This document shows, piece after piece, positions 27,577 to 36,041 of a stretch of 64,000 bases of DNA; position 1 is the stretch's first letter; each line of letters begins with the position of its first letter. Below the pieces are notes generated by a model that was not told the origin of the DNA, did not search any database, and saw only the letters and a program-made list of their open reading frames with translations. The stretch spans positions 620,001-684,000 of the forward strand of contig CAVYXV010000008.1 of assembly GCA_963772585.1 (NCBI GenBank), given 5' to 3'. The DNA is from CAVVXN01 sp963772585. GTDB taxonomy: Bacteria > Planctomycetota > PLA2 > JAEUHO01. The position numbers and the translations under genes are program-made.

Positions 27577-29089
27577 TCTCGAGCGGGCTGCCGTCCGGCC
27601 GGAGGAAGATGAGGAAGGGCAGGCCCTTCCCGCCGAGTCGCTGGTAGTCGCCGCTGAAGTGGAACTCGTTGTTGATCTTGACGAGCACGAAGCGGCGGAG
27701 CAGTTCGGCGACTTCCTGGTCGCCGTAGACGTAGTAGTCGAAGCGCTTGCACCACGCGCACCAGTCCGCCTCGAAGTCCGCGAGGACGGGCTTGTTCTCC
27801 CGCCGGGCCTGGGCGAGCGCGGCGGCGAGATCGACGTCGTGGTGCCAGGGCACGGCCGCGGCGGCCTTCGGACGAGCGGGGTCGATGCCGTGCTCGCGCC
27901 GGAAGTCCGCCTCCTCCGCACGGAAGGTCGGCCACCACCGCTCGCGGTTCACGCGCTCGCTCCGGCGTTCGAAGTACGCGTCCACGGTCCCCGCGTTCGG
28001 ATCGACCATCAGCACCGCGGCTCCGCCCCGGTCCACGGAGACGATCCGCCACGCGCGGCCTCCGATGAAGATGGGCTCGTCCGCCTCGACCATCGAGTCG
28101 GGAACGAGGCGGCGCACCTGCTGGAGATGCTCCGTCGGCCCGAACCACCAGAGGTCGCCGCTCGTGGCGTACCGGCCGTCGAGATCGGCATCGAGCAGGT
28201 GGAGGTGGAACGTGCGACCGTCCACCTGGGCTCGCCCGCGCCGGGCGCCGCTCGGACGCAGGTACCCGACGGCGGAGCCCGGGATCTCCTGGAAGGCAAT
28301 GCTCGCCGCCCCCGAGGGGAGCGGGATCCCCTGGACCTGCCAGTAGGTGGTATCGCCGTCGCGTCCGGCGACCGGCATCGGAATGACCTCGCCGGACTCG
28401 CCGACGACGCCGTTCTCGTTCTCGTCGAGGAGGAGCGTCAACCGATCGCCGTCGCCGCGGACGAAGGCGAGCGGGAGGCCGCCGGCCTCGCCGAAGGCCA
28501 CGGGGGAGGCCTTCACGTCGAAGAGGCGCGTCCCCTCGGGGAGGGCGTCGCCGAGGGCGATCGGCGCGGGCTCGCTCCGGACGAGGACGGCCTGGCGGTC
28601 GGGCAGCGTCCGGTGGACCGCCACGTCCACCCGGGCGTCGCCCACGGGAACGCCGGAGAAGGTCCACCGGACGACGGCCCGCCCCTGGCTCTTGCCGGGC
28701 CGCCCCTCGGACCGCGCTTCCGCGCCGGGCCCGCCGATCGATCCGTCGCCCTCGGGGTCGAAGGCCAGGATCGCCTCGTTCCCGTCGCGGACGGCGAGGA
28801 CGAAGGGCACCTTCCGGCCCGTGATCTCGAAGGCCCCGTAGAGGCGCTCTCGTCCCTCGGGCACGCTCGCGGTGCCCGGGGGAGGCGTCGGCTCCATGGG
28901 GACCTGGAGGGGCTGCGAGGCCGCGAGGCGGTCGGCGGGGTCGTCCGCCGCGGGGTGGTGGCCCGCCGTGACGACGTATTCCGTCTCGATGCGGAGGAGC
29001 TCGTCGTCGGCCCGCGCGGCCACGAAAAGCCCCGGTAGGGCGGCCAGGGCCGCGGTGGCGAGGAGGATCCGCAAGGCATGCTGCTGCAT
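27455..29089 (-). CDS. Secreted thioredoxin-domain protein
   Basis: 544 aa. Signal peptide LRILLATAALAALPGLFVAA. The N-terminal 400 residues are beta-rich, with two EF-hand-like or calcium-type acidic stretches (LLLDENENGVVGESGE, LDADLDGRYATSGD) and a Tyr/Trp-rich region. The C-terminal thioredoxin fold has VLADFEADWCAWCKRFDYYV with active site CAWC, VKINNEFHFSGDYQ and GLPFLIFLRPDG (cis-Pro). It resembles DsbD-gamma or thioredoxin-7-like periplasmic reductases, and disulfide exchange in the periplasm is likely. Divergent from rpsD, 216 bp away. Confidence 0.82.
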   Translation of the reverse strand: MQQHALRILLATAALAALPGLFVAARADDELLRIETEYVVTAGHHPAADDPADRLAASQPLQVPMEPTPPPGTASVPEGRERLYGAFEITGRKVPFVLAVRDGNEAILAFDPEGDGSIGGPGAEARSEGRPGKSQGRAVVRWTFSGVPVGDARVDVAVHRTLPDRQAVLVRSEPAPIALGDALPEGTRLFDVKASPVAFGEAGGLPLAFVRGDGDRLTLLLDENENGVVGESGEVIPMPVAGRDGDTTYWQVQGIPLPSGAASIAFQEIPGSAVGYLRPSGARRGRAQVDGRTFHLHLLDADLDGRYATSGDLWWFGPTEHLQQVRRLVPDSMVEADEPIFIGGRAWRIVSVDRGGAAVLMVDPNAGTVDAYFERRSERVNRERWWPTFRAEEADFRREHGIDPARPKAAAAVPWHHDVDLAAALAQARRENKPVLADFEADWCAWCKRFDYYVYGDQEVAELLRRFVLVKINNEFHFSGDYQRLGGKGLPFLIFLRPDGSPLEIKIPDGEGRTQTCSGPPGFQPPREFAATLRAALASWESSR

Positions 29090-29165
29090 CGACGCTGCTC
29101 CTGCCCCTCCCCGATCGGAAGAGGCTACGCTTGGACGCCGCGGGCGTTGGGGATCGCGCGAGGGC

Positions 29166-29193
29166 TTGCCGCGGGCGCTCCGTCCCGTAACCT
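29166..29193 (+). promoter_or_regulatory. Possible rpsD promoter
   Basis: TTGCCG at 29166-29171 and TAACCT at 29188-29193 with a 16-bp spacer, about 112 bp upstream of rpsD in the only sizeable gap before it. The match to a sigma-70 promoter is partial and the composition is GC-rich, so this is a weak call. Confidence 0.22.
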
Positions 29194-29208
29194 ACCGGGC
29201 TCGCTGGT

Positions 29209-29232
29209 GCTCCGGGCGATCCGGCCCGGAGC
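29209..29232 (+). promoter_or_regulatory. Stem-loop in the rpsD leader
   Basis: GCTCCGGG at 29209-29216 pairs perfectly with CCCGGAGC at 29225-29232 around an 8-nt loop, 74 bp before the rpsD start. S4 represses its own operon through leader structures in several bacteria, so this could be such a site. The stem could also be chance in GC-rich DNA. Confidence 0.3.
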
Positions 29233-29305
29233 CACGTTCGGCCGGGCCGATGGTCCGCGCCCCGGACGTGCCCGTGGAGGGTCCAGTCGTTCGGAGCTCC
29301 GAGTC

Positions 29306-29917
29306 ATGGGTCGCTATACCGGACCGAAGGTTCGCCAGAGCCGCCGCGTCAAGGCGCCGATCGCCGAGACGCCGAAGCACATGAAGGCCGACGTCGAGCG
29401 TGGCCCCGGCATGCACGGCTTCAAGCGCCGCCGCCGGACCTCGGCGTACGCGGATCGCCTGACCGAGAAGCAGAAGCTCTGCTTCTTCTACCACATCGGC
29501 AACAAGCAGTTCCTCCGCTACATGAAGGAGGCGTCCCGCACCCGCGCGAACACGATCGAGCGGTTGAACGAGCTTCTCGAGCGCCGGCTCGACAACGTGA
29601 TCCGCCGCGCCGCCTTCGCCCGCACGATCTGGCAGTCCCGCCAGATGGTGGTGCACGGCCACATCCGCGTGAACGACCACAGGGTGGACCGCCCCTCCTT
29701 CCAGGTCCGTCCCGGCGACGTCGTCACCGTCCGCGACAAGAGCAAGAAGGCGATGGGCTCGATCGTGGAGAGCGCCGACGCCGGCTCGATCGTACCGCAG
29801 TGGCTCGACGTCAACCGCGACGAGATGACCATCAAGGTCCAGCGCATGCCCGCCTCCGAAGAGGTCTTCCGCCCCTTCGAGACGAACATGCAGTACGTCG
29901 TCGAGTTCGCGGGCTAG
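29306..29917 (+). CDS. rpsD: 30S ribosomal protein S4
   Basis: 203 aa, primary 16S rRNA binder and assembly initiator. Seen: MGRYTGPKVRQSRRVKAP, an N-terminal S4 domain with GMHGFKRRRRTSAYADRLTE and EKQKLCFFYHIGNKQFLRYM. The RNA-binding S4 motif is ERLNELLERRLDNVIRRAAF, then RQMVVHGHIRVNDHRVDRPS. There is no zinc-binding Cys cluster. It is found alone here, not in an alpha operon with rpsK, rpsM and rpoA. Start ATG 29306. A repeat fragment begins immediately after its stop. Confidence 0.97.
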   Translation: MGRYTGPKVRQSRRVKAPIAETPKHMKADVERGPGMHGFKRRRRTSAYADRLTEKQKLCFFYHIGNKQFLRYMKEASRTRANTIERLNELLERRLDNVIRRAAFARTIWQSRQMVVHGHIRVNDHRVDRPSFQVRPGDVVTVRDKSKKAMGSIVESADAGSIVPQWLDVNRDEMTIKVQRMPASEEVFRPFETNMQYVVEFAG

Positions 29918-30066
29918 CCGGCACCACCCATGAACGGACGTTGAATCGCGCGGCCCTGGTACGCTTCTCGCGCGCCGATCGGAGGCGAACGCCGCGGAGG
30001 GACACCCTCGGGGGGTCCCCACGGGCGGTCTTCCTTGGCACCCGAACGTGCGACCCCGGACACCAG
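29918..30066 (-). repeat. Dispersed repeat fragment between rpsD and the peptidase gene
   Basis: The left part (29918-29970) matches the reverse complement of one end of the 243-bp element at 8.76 kb: CCATGAACGGACGTTGAATC versus CCACGAACGGACGTGGAATC, continuing GCGCGGCCCTGG in both. The right part (29970-30066) is a 97-bp module about 85% identical to 51408-51504, for example GGAGGCGAACGCCGC, GGGACACCCTC and GACACCAG. It fills the space between two converging stops. No coding function is seen. Confidence 0.65.
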
Positions 30067-30073
30067 TCCCCCG

Positions 30074-32230
30074 TCACAGGTGGCGGTCGAAGAAGGCGGC
30101 GGTCTCGCGGATCGCGTCGCGGTAGTGGCGGCCCATGCCGTGGCCGACCGCGGGGTAGAGCCGCATCTCGACCGCGTCGCACCCGGCCGCTCCCGCGGCG
30201 GCGGCGAAGCGGAGCGTGTTCGCGACGTGCACGTTGTCGTCCGCCCCGCCGTGGACGAGAAGCAGGGGGCCCTCGAGGTCCGCCGCGTAGGTCGCGGGCG
30301 ACGAGCGGCGATAGCCCTCCCCGTCCACGTCGGGCAACCCCAGGTAGCGCTCCGTGTAGATCGTGTCGTAGAGCCGCCAGTCCGTGACGGGGGCGATCGC
30401 GACGCCCGCCCGGAACACGTCGGGGTAGAGCGTCATGCCCAGGCAGGCCATCGTGCCGCCGAAGGACCACCCGACGATCCCGACGCGGCTCGCGTCGATC
30501 TCGGGGCGCTTCGCGATCCGGCGGACGGCGCGGACCTGGTCCTCGATCTGGGGCAGGCCGAGGCGTCCCCCGACCACCCGCACGACGTCGCGGCCGAAGC
30601 CGCTGGCGCCGCGACCGTCCGCCTCCAGCACGTACCACCCGCGCCGGAGGTAGCGATCGGCTTCGCCCTGGAGGCCGGGCGACCAGCGGTCCTCGACGCG
30701 CCGCGCCCCGGGACCGCCGTAGACGAGGAGCACGAGGGGCCGGGGGCCGTCGCCGCCGCCCGGCGGGTGCCACAACCGCCAGCGCACGGGACCGTCGAAC
30801 CGTCCGACCTCGACCTCGGGCGTCGCGCGCCGCGTCCGCCGGACCCGCTCGGGGAGGGCGATCTCCAGCACCGCCCGGCCGTCGTCCACGCGCCGGACCC
30901 GGCTGCGGGGCGGCTCCGTCGTGCGGCTCCACTCCACGACGGCGAACGTGCCGGTGTCGTCGATCGAGAGCGCCGTGTCGAAGCCCGGGGGAGGGGCGTA
31001 GGGCGCTTCGCCACCGCCCGGTCCCACCCGCGGCCGGCGGCGGAGACCGTCGTCCACCTCCGCCAGGTAGTGCGCCTCCCCGGTCCGCCGGTCGTAGTAC
31101 GGCGGCGCGGGCACGTCGGCGTCCGGCGCCGTCAGCCGCTCGAAGCGGGCGGGGGCGCTCCCGTCGCCGGTGACGAGGTACCAGGCGACGCGGCCGCCCG
31201 GGTCGAAGCGGCGCCAGAGGAAGCGGTTCTCGCCCACGAATCGCGGCGCGGGGGGCGCGTCCAGCCACGCGTCGTCCGTATCGCGGAGGATCTCCGACGG
31301 AGAGCCTCCGTCCGCGGGACAGGCGAGGAGGCACAGGGTCTGCTGCGCGCGGTCCATCACGGCGACGGCGACGCGCCGGCCGTCGGGGAACCACGCGAGG
31401 CGCACGACGTACTCCCAGGGGTTCGAACCCAGATCGAGCCACGTCGTCGGCCCGCCCGCCGCCGCTACGACGCCCACGCGGACACGGGGATTCTGCTCGC
31501 CCGCGCGCGGGTAGCGCATCGTGCGCGTCCGGCCCGCTTCGACGGGGATCTCGATCCGGCGGACGCCGCGCTCGTCCATGGCGAGGTAGGCGATCCTCCC
31601 GGCGTCGGGCGACCACCACGCCGCGGTCTGGAGGCCGAGTTCCTCGGGGTAGACCCAGTCGAGGGTGGCGTTCCGCCGCTCCTCGCTGCCGCCGTGCGTC
31701 AGGCGCCGGGGCCGGCCCTCGTCGGTCGCGACCACCCAGAGGTCGTCGTCCCGCGCGAACGACACGTGGCGGCCGTCGGGCGCCACGCGGATGTCGGTCA
31801 GCGGCGCCGTCGTCGTGGTGAGCCGCCGGGTGAAGCCGGTCCGGAGGTCGCGCCAGACGAGGTCGCCGTTCGCCACCACCACCACGGCGTTCCCGTCCGG
31901 AGCCCAGACGAGCTTCGGGACCCCGGCCCGCCCGATGGGCCGGACGGGCATCGGCACCCGCCTGACCGCGGCGCGGATCCGACCGACGGGCGCCAGCTCG
32001 CCGATCCTCCCCGTCGCGGGATCCAGGGCCTGGAGCACGGCCGCGCCGCCCGCGTCGATGCCCTCCCGGACCAGCTCGGCGTGCGCCGGACGCCACGCCC
32101 AGGGCGGCCCGGCCGCCACGACGGGCCACGCCGCCCCCGCCGGGTCGTCCGGCGCGGCGACCGGCGCGAGGAGGCCGACGAGGAGGAGGAGCAGGACCAC
32201 GGACGGGAGGCGGAGGCGTCTCGAAGGCAT
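30074..32230 (-). CDS. Dipeptidyl-peptidase IV family serine peptidase (S9B)
   Basis: 718 aa. A signal peptide (RLPSVVLLLLLVGLLAPVAA) is followed by a DPP-IV-type beta-propeller with the Glu-motif region LDWVYPEELG, which binds the substrate amino terminus. The alpha/beta-hydrolase domain comes next, with catalytic Ser in VGIVGWSFGGTMA, Asp in VHGGADDNVH and His in YPAVGHGMGRHYRDAI. It should release N-terminal dipeptides, preferably after Pro or Ala, from peptides outside the cytoplasm. Length and order are normal for the family. The single gene converges on rpsD. Confidence 0.92.
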   Translation of the reverse strand: MPSRRLRLPSVVLLLLLVGLLAPVAAPDDPAGAAWPVVAAGPPWAWRPAHAELVREGIDAGGAAVLQALDPATGRIGELAPVGRIRAAVRRVPMPVRPIGRAGVPKLVWAPDGNAVVVVANGDLVWRDLRTGFTRRLTTTTAPLTDIRVAPDGRHVSFARDDDLWVVATDEGRPRRLTHGGSEERRNATLDWVYPEELGLQTAAWWSPDAGRIAYLAMDERGVRRIEIPVEAGRTRTMRYPRAGEQNPRVRVGVVAAAGGPTTWLDLGSNPWEYVVRLAWFPDGRRVAVAVMDRAQQTLCLLACPADGGSPSEILRDTDDAWLDAPPAPRFVGENRFLWRRFDPGGRVAWYLVTGDGSAPARFERLTAPDADVPAPPYYDRRTGEAHYLAEVDDGLRRRPRVGPGGGEAPYAPPPGFDTALSIDDTGTFAVVEWSRTTEPPRSRVRRVDDGRAVLEIALPERVRRTRRATPEVEVGRFDGPVRWRLWHPPGGGDGPRPLVLLVYGGPGARRVEDRWSPGLQGEADRYLRRGWYVLEADGRGASGFGRDVVRVVGGRLGLPQIEDQVRAVRRIAKRPEIDASRVGIVGWSFGGTMACLGMTLYPDVFRAGVAIAPVTDWRLYDTIYTERYLGLPDVDGEGYRRSSPATYAADLEGPLLLVHGGADDNVHVANTLRFAAAAGAAGCDAVEMRLYPAVGHGMGRHYRDAIRETAAFFDRHL

Positions 32231-32292
32231 CGCGCCGGATTGTAGGGGCGGGGCGCCGCGGTTCCGTCGTAGGCTTCCGTTAGCGTGATCGC

Positions 32293-32688
32293 ATGGCCTC
32301 CTCCCCGCCTTCCGGCCCGCCGCCCGTCCGCCTCGTCGCCGCGACCCGGCGCTCGACCTTCGCCCCGGGGCGCGGCGTGACCCTGGCCCGGGTCGAGGGT
32401 GACGGGCTTCGCGCCTTCGACCTGCGCCACGGCGACCACGTCGTGCTGGAGCGGCGGAGCGACGCCGACCACGGGGACCTCGCCCTCGTCCTGGAGGGCG
32501 GCGGGCCGGCCGCCCTCTGGAAGGTCTTCCCCGAGGCCGAGGGCCTTCGCCTCTCCATGGGCCACCCGGCCCTGGAGCGTCGCGCCGCCGCGAACGCGCA
32601 GGTCCAGGGGGTGGTGCTGGCCGTGCTGCGTGGACTCGCCCCTACAGGATCGGCGCCGTCAGGCGGGCGACTCGCACGGCGAGCTTGA
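32293..32688 (+). CDS. LexA/S24-like fold protein without catalytic serine
   Basis: 131 aa. The sequence RVEGDGLRAFDLRHGDHVVL, then ADHGDLALVLEGGGPAALWK, aligns with the self-cleaving domain of LexA/UmuD/signal peptidase-like S24 proteins (GxSMxxxxxxGDxxxV, then GDxVxxxxxxxxxxKR). The nucleophilic Ser is Gly (G38), while the Lys partner (K77) is kept, so autoproteolysis is not expected. There is no DNA-binding domain. The last 47 bp overlap the convergent cardiolipin synthase gene. Assignment is by pattern only and could be a chance resemblance. Confidence 0.55.
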   Translation: MASSPPSGPPPVRLVAATRRSTFAPGRGVTLARVEGDGLRAFDLRHGDHVVLERRSDADHGDLALVLEGGGPAALWKVFPEAEGLRLSMGHPALERRAAANAQVQGVVLAVLRGLAPTGSAPSGGRLARRA

Positions 32689-34093
32689 AGGGGAACGAGC
32701 GCCGCTCCAGGTCCTCGGGCACGGCGGCTTCGCACTGCGTGAAGTCCCGCTCGAGCATGGCCGCGACCTTCGCCACGAACGCCTCGTCCGCGAAGAGCAG
32801 GCTGATCTCGAAGTTCAGGCGGAACGAGCGGTTGTCGAGGTTCGCCGTGCCGACGACGGCGTGATCGTCCGCGACGAGCACCTTGTGGTGCATGAACCCC
32901 TCCTTGTAGCGGAAGACGTGGACGCCGGCCTTGTCGATCTCCTCGAGGAACGAGAACGCGGACAGGTAGACCAGACGGTGGTCGGGATTCTTCGGGAGCA
33001 TCACGCGCACGTCCACGCCGCGCAGCGCCGCAAGCTGGAGCGCGCCGATGACCTCGCGTTCGGGAACGAAGTACGGGCTCGCGATCCACAGCCGGCGCGT
33101 CGCCGCGTGGATGAGCTGCACGTACATCAAGGCGCAGGTCTCGTACGGATCCGCCGGACCGCTGGGGAGGACGAGGACCTCGCCGCCCCGGTCGGGCACG
33201 GGCGGCAGCGTCCAGTCGAGGTCGGGGGGGAGGCTCCGGACCGCCCACCACCAGTCCTCGCAGAAGGCGAGCTGGATGGCCTTCACGGCGGGACCGCGGA
33301 TCTCGACGCTGGTGTCGCGCCAGGAGCCGTAGCGCGGGTCCTTCCCCAGGTACTCCACGCCGACGTTGTGGCCGCCGACGAAGCCGACCTCCCCGTCCAC
33401 GACCACGATCTTGCGGTGGTTTCGGAAGTTGACCTGGAAGCGATTCGCACGCCCACGTGTCGAGCCGAACCGGTGGACCTCGATGCCGGCCTCGCGCATC
33501 CGGTCCAGGTAGCGGCGCGGCAGGTTGTGCGAGCCGATCTCGTCGTACAGCATGCAGACGTGGACGCCGGCGGCGGTCCGGGCCGCCAGCAGGTCGAGCA
33601 GCCGACGGCCCAGGGCGTCGTCGCGCACGACGTAGTACTGGACGAGGACGTAGCGCTCGGCCGATTCGATGGCGCCGAAGATGCGCGCGAAGGTCTCGTT
33701 GCCGTCGATCAGCAGGCGCGCGTCGTTCCCGCGGGTGAAGGGCATGTCCGCGAGGGTCTCCAGGGCGCGGACGGCACCCCGCGGATCCGGGAGCCGGGCG
33801 ACGACGCTCGGCGCCTGCTTCGCCACCGTCTCCGCCAGGTGCGAGAGCTGTTCGTCCACCTCCCGGCGCGCCCCGACGTAGCCGTGGAACTTCGAGCGCC
33901 CGAAGACCCACCAGAGCGGCAGCGTCACGTACGGGACGAGGACGAGCAGCACGATCCACGCCACGGCGCCCTGGGGCGTCCGCGCCTCCATCAGCGCCTG
34001 GGCGGCGGCGATCAGCCCCAGCACGTGGATCAGGCTCAGGGCGAGGCCCCAGGTGACGGGCAGCGACAGGGCGAGGAGGGGCGTCGTCGGCAT
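32642..34093 (-). CDS. cls: Cardiolipin synthase
   Basis: 483 aa. Two membrane helices at the N-terminus (LSLIHVLGLIAAAQALM, AWIVLLVLVPYVTLPLWW) are followed by two phospholipase-D domains with HKD motifs: NHRKIVVVDGEVGFVGGHN and MHHKVLVADDHAVVGTANLD. It condenses two phosphatidylglycerols to cardiolipin and glycerol at the inner membrane. Length and architecture are normal. It lies 7 bp downstream of the octahaem cytochrome gene, so the two may be co-transcribed. The released glycerol ties in loosely with the glp operon across the divergent boundary. Confidence 0.95.
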   Translation of the reverse strand: MPTTPLLALSLPVTWGLALSLIHVLGLIAAAQALMEARTPQGAVAWIVLLVLVPYVTLPLWWVFGRSKFHGYVGARREVDEQLSHLAETVAKQAPSVVARLPDPRGAVRALETLADMPFTRGNDARLLIDGNETFARIFGAIESAERYVLVQYYVVRDDALGRRLLDLLAARTAAGVHVCMLYDEIGSHNLPRRYLDRMREAGIEVHRFGSTRGRANRFQVNFRNHRKIVVVDGEVGFVGGHNVGVEYLGKDPRYGSWRDTSVEIRGPAVKAIQLAFCEDWWWAVRSLPPDLDWTLPPVPDRGGEVLVLPSGPADPYETCALMYVQLIHAATRRLWIASPYFVPEREVIGALQLAALRGVDVRVMLPKNPDHRLVYLSAFSFLEEIDKAGVHVFRYKEGFMHHKVLVADDHAVVGTANLDNRSFRLNFEISLLFADEAFVAKVAAMLERDFTQCEAAVPEDLERRSFPFKLAVRVARLTAPIL

Positions 34094-34100
34094 GCAGAGC

Positions 34101-35990
34101 TCAGTCGTCGCGATCCGGGGTGGCGGGCTCGGCGAGGGACCGCAGCCGACCGATCTCGGCGCGGGGCCAGGTCACCTCGGGACGGAGGCGAAGCGCCCGT
34201 TCGTAGGCGGCCAACGCCTGCTCGATCTCCCCCCGTCGTTCGTGGACGTGGGCGAGGTCCACCTCGACGCGCCAGGGATCGGGACAGGCCTCGATCGCGC
34301 GCACGAGCTCGCTCGTCGCGGCCTCGATCGACCGGCGCGGTCCGGGCGGAAGGGCGGCGGGGTCGATGCCGAGGAGCGCGCCGGCCGCCCGGATCCGGAC
34401 GAGACGAAAGCGGTCGCCGAGGGCGCCGAGGAGCCCGACGACGACGCCCGGTTCGTCGAGGAAGGGCTCGAGGGCGGCCGCGGCGGAGGAACGCACGAGC
34501 GGCGAGGGGTCCCCGAGGGAGGCGACGAGCACGGGCACCTTCTTCGGCGACGGGCAGGGCACGAGGAGACGGATCAGGGAGGCGGCCGGGACCTCTTCCC
34601 GCCCGGGGCCGGCGACCGCGGCGAGCATCGCGTCGAGGCCGGACCAGTCCCTCGCCCGCGCGCGGGCGATCGCGTCGGCCGCCCGGAGGGCCGGGGCCGG
34701 ATCGTGGTCGGGGAACCACGCGCGGAGGCTCTCCTCGGCCCACGCGGGGCCCCTCTCCGCGTGGCAGCCGTTGCAGGCGTTGGGCGAGCCCACGGCCACA
34801 CTCAGGGCGGGCGCGGGCGGGCGCATGGAGTGGTCGCTCCGCCGCATCCGGGCGAAGGTCGTCGTGGGCATGTGGCAGGAGACGCAGAGGCTTGCGGGGC
34901 CGCCGGCCGGGTGGTGCGTGTGCCGAGGACCGTCCGCCACGCGGTCCTCGTGGCAGGGAAGGCACGCGTCGTTCGAGCCGGGGAAGCGGTAGCGGCCGCT
35001 CGAGGTGTGGCAGTGGACGCAACCGAGGCGCCCCTGCCGGACGCATGGGCTCATCCGCCAGGCGGCGAAGGTGTAGGTCTCGCCCCGGTCGCGGCCGTCG
35101 GGGAAGAAGTCCGGATCCTCCAGCGCGGCGGGGTCGAAGCAGTCGTAGAAGCGGTCGCCCGGTGCGAAGCGGTCGGCGATGACCCGGGCCTTCGCGTGAC
35201 AGGAGAGGCAGAGGTCGTCCTGCTCGGCCGCGGTGAGGTCGCCCCAGCGGGTGATGGCGAGGTCCCGGGGCGGCGGCGCGCCCGACGCCCGGGCCTCGCG
35301 GCAGACGCGCACGTGCTCGCCGGCGGGACCGTGGCAGGTCTCGCAGTCGATGCCGCCGCGGTCCCAGCGGCTGTCGTAGGTGTCGGTCGCGGGGTCGTAG
35401 CCGCGCGTGAGGCGGCTGACGTGGCAGCTCCAGCAGGACGTGTTGAACGTGAGGCGCGGATCCGTCCAGTCGAGCGGCTCGTCCCCCCGGCCCGCGTGCC
35501 GGACCATGCTCGCCGTCGTGTCGTACCACGTCCGCGCCCGCACGTCGTACGCGATGGGGAGGACCTGGAGGCGCCCCCGCTCCCGCGGCGTCAGGAGGAA
35601 GAGGACGTTCTTCCCGCCCATCACCCAGGGCGCTTCGTACGTCCGGGTCTCGCCCGCGCTCGCCCCCGTCACGACCCCGCGACCGCCGCTCCGGCGGGCG
35701 GACCACGCGCTCTCCCCGATCCTCACGGGGGAAACCGTGTCGGGTAGGTCGGTCGCGTCGGCGTAGGGCTGGAGCGCCCGGCCGTGGTGGGACGACGCCC
35801 ACAGGTCGTGGAAGGGCGCATGACACCCGCGGCAGGAGTCCGCCCCGGCGATGACGGGCGCCGCGCCGGGCCCGCCCCCCCGCGCGGCGATCGCCCCCCC
35901 CACCCCCAGGGCCAGCGCGAGGACCGCCGCCACCCGGCCGCGCATCGGCGCGCGCCGGGTCTCCTCGACCGTGACGGTATCCTTCCGCAT
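34101..35990 (-). CDS. Octahaem cytochrome c with HEAT and TPR repeats
   Basis: 629 aa from ATG 35990 (ATG 35945 is an alternative). A signal or anchor (VAAVLALALGVGGAIAA) is followed by eight CxxCH haem sites: CRGCH, CWSCH, CETCH, CLSCH, CVHCH, CLPCH, CVSCH and CNGCH. A HEAT-like segment comes next (VLVASLGDPSPLVRSSAAAA), then a TPR at the C-terminus (EIEQALAAYERALRLRPE). This layout is seen in the cytochrome c554/DmsE-like multihaem proteins of Planctomycetota and delta-proteobacteria. It should transfer electrons in the periplasm; the donor and acceptor are not evident. No sixth-ligand or substrate site could be assigned by eye. Confidence 0.9.
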   Translation of the reverse strand: MRKDTVTVEETRRAPMRGRVAAVLALALGVGGAIAARGGGPGAAPVIAGADSCRGCHAPFHDLWASSHHGRALQPYADATDLPDTVSPVRIGESAWSARRSGGRGVVTGASAGETRTYEAPWVMGGKNVLFLLTPRERGRLQVLPIAYDVRARTWYDTTASMVRHAGRGDEPLDWTDPRLTFNTSCWSCHVSRLTRGYDPATDTYDSRWDRGGIDCETCHGPAGEHVRVCREARASGAPPPRDLAITRWGDLTAAEQDDLCLSCHAKARVIADRFAPGDRFYDCFDPAALEDPDFFPDGRDRGETYTFAAWRMSPCVRQGRLGCVHCHTSSGRYRFPGSNDACLPCHEDRVADGPRHTHHPAGGPASLCVSCHMPTTTFARMRRSDHSMRPPAPALSVAVGSPNACNGCHAERGPAWAEESLRAWFPDHDPAPALRAADAIARARARDWSGLDAMLAAVAGPGREEVPAASLIRLLVPCPSPKKVPVLVASLGDPSPLVRSSAAAALEPFLDEPGVVVGLLGALGDRFRLVRIRAAGALLGIDPAALPPGPRRSIEAATSELVRAIEACPDPWRVEVDLAHVHERRGEIEQALAAYERALRLRPEVTWPRAEIGRLRSLAEPATPDRDD

Positions 35991-36041
35991 CCGCCGTCCA
36001 TCCTGCCGGAACGCCCCCCGCGGGGAAAGGCGCCGCAGCCC

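Noticed and set aside
29090..29305. tRNA gene in the rpsD upstream gap
   Set aside because: The stem at 29209-29232 is not followed by T-loop or anticodon-arm sequences.
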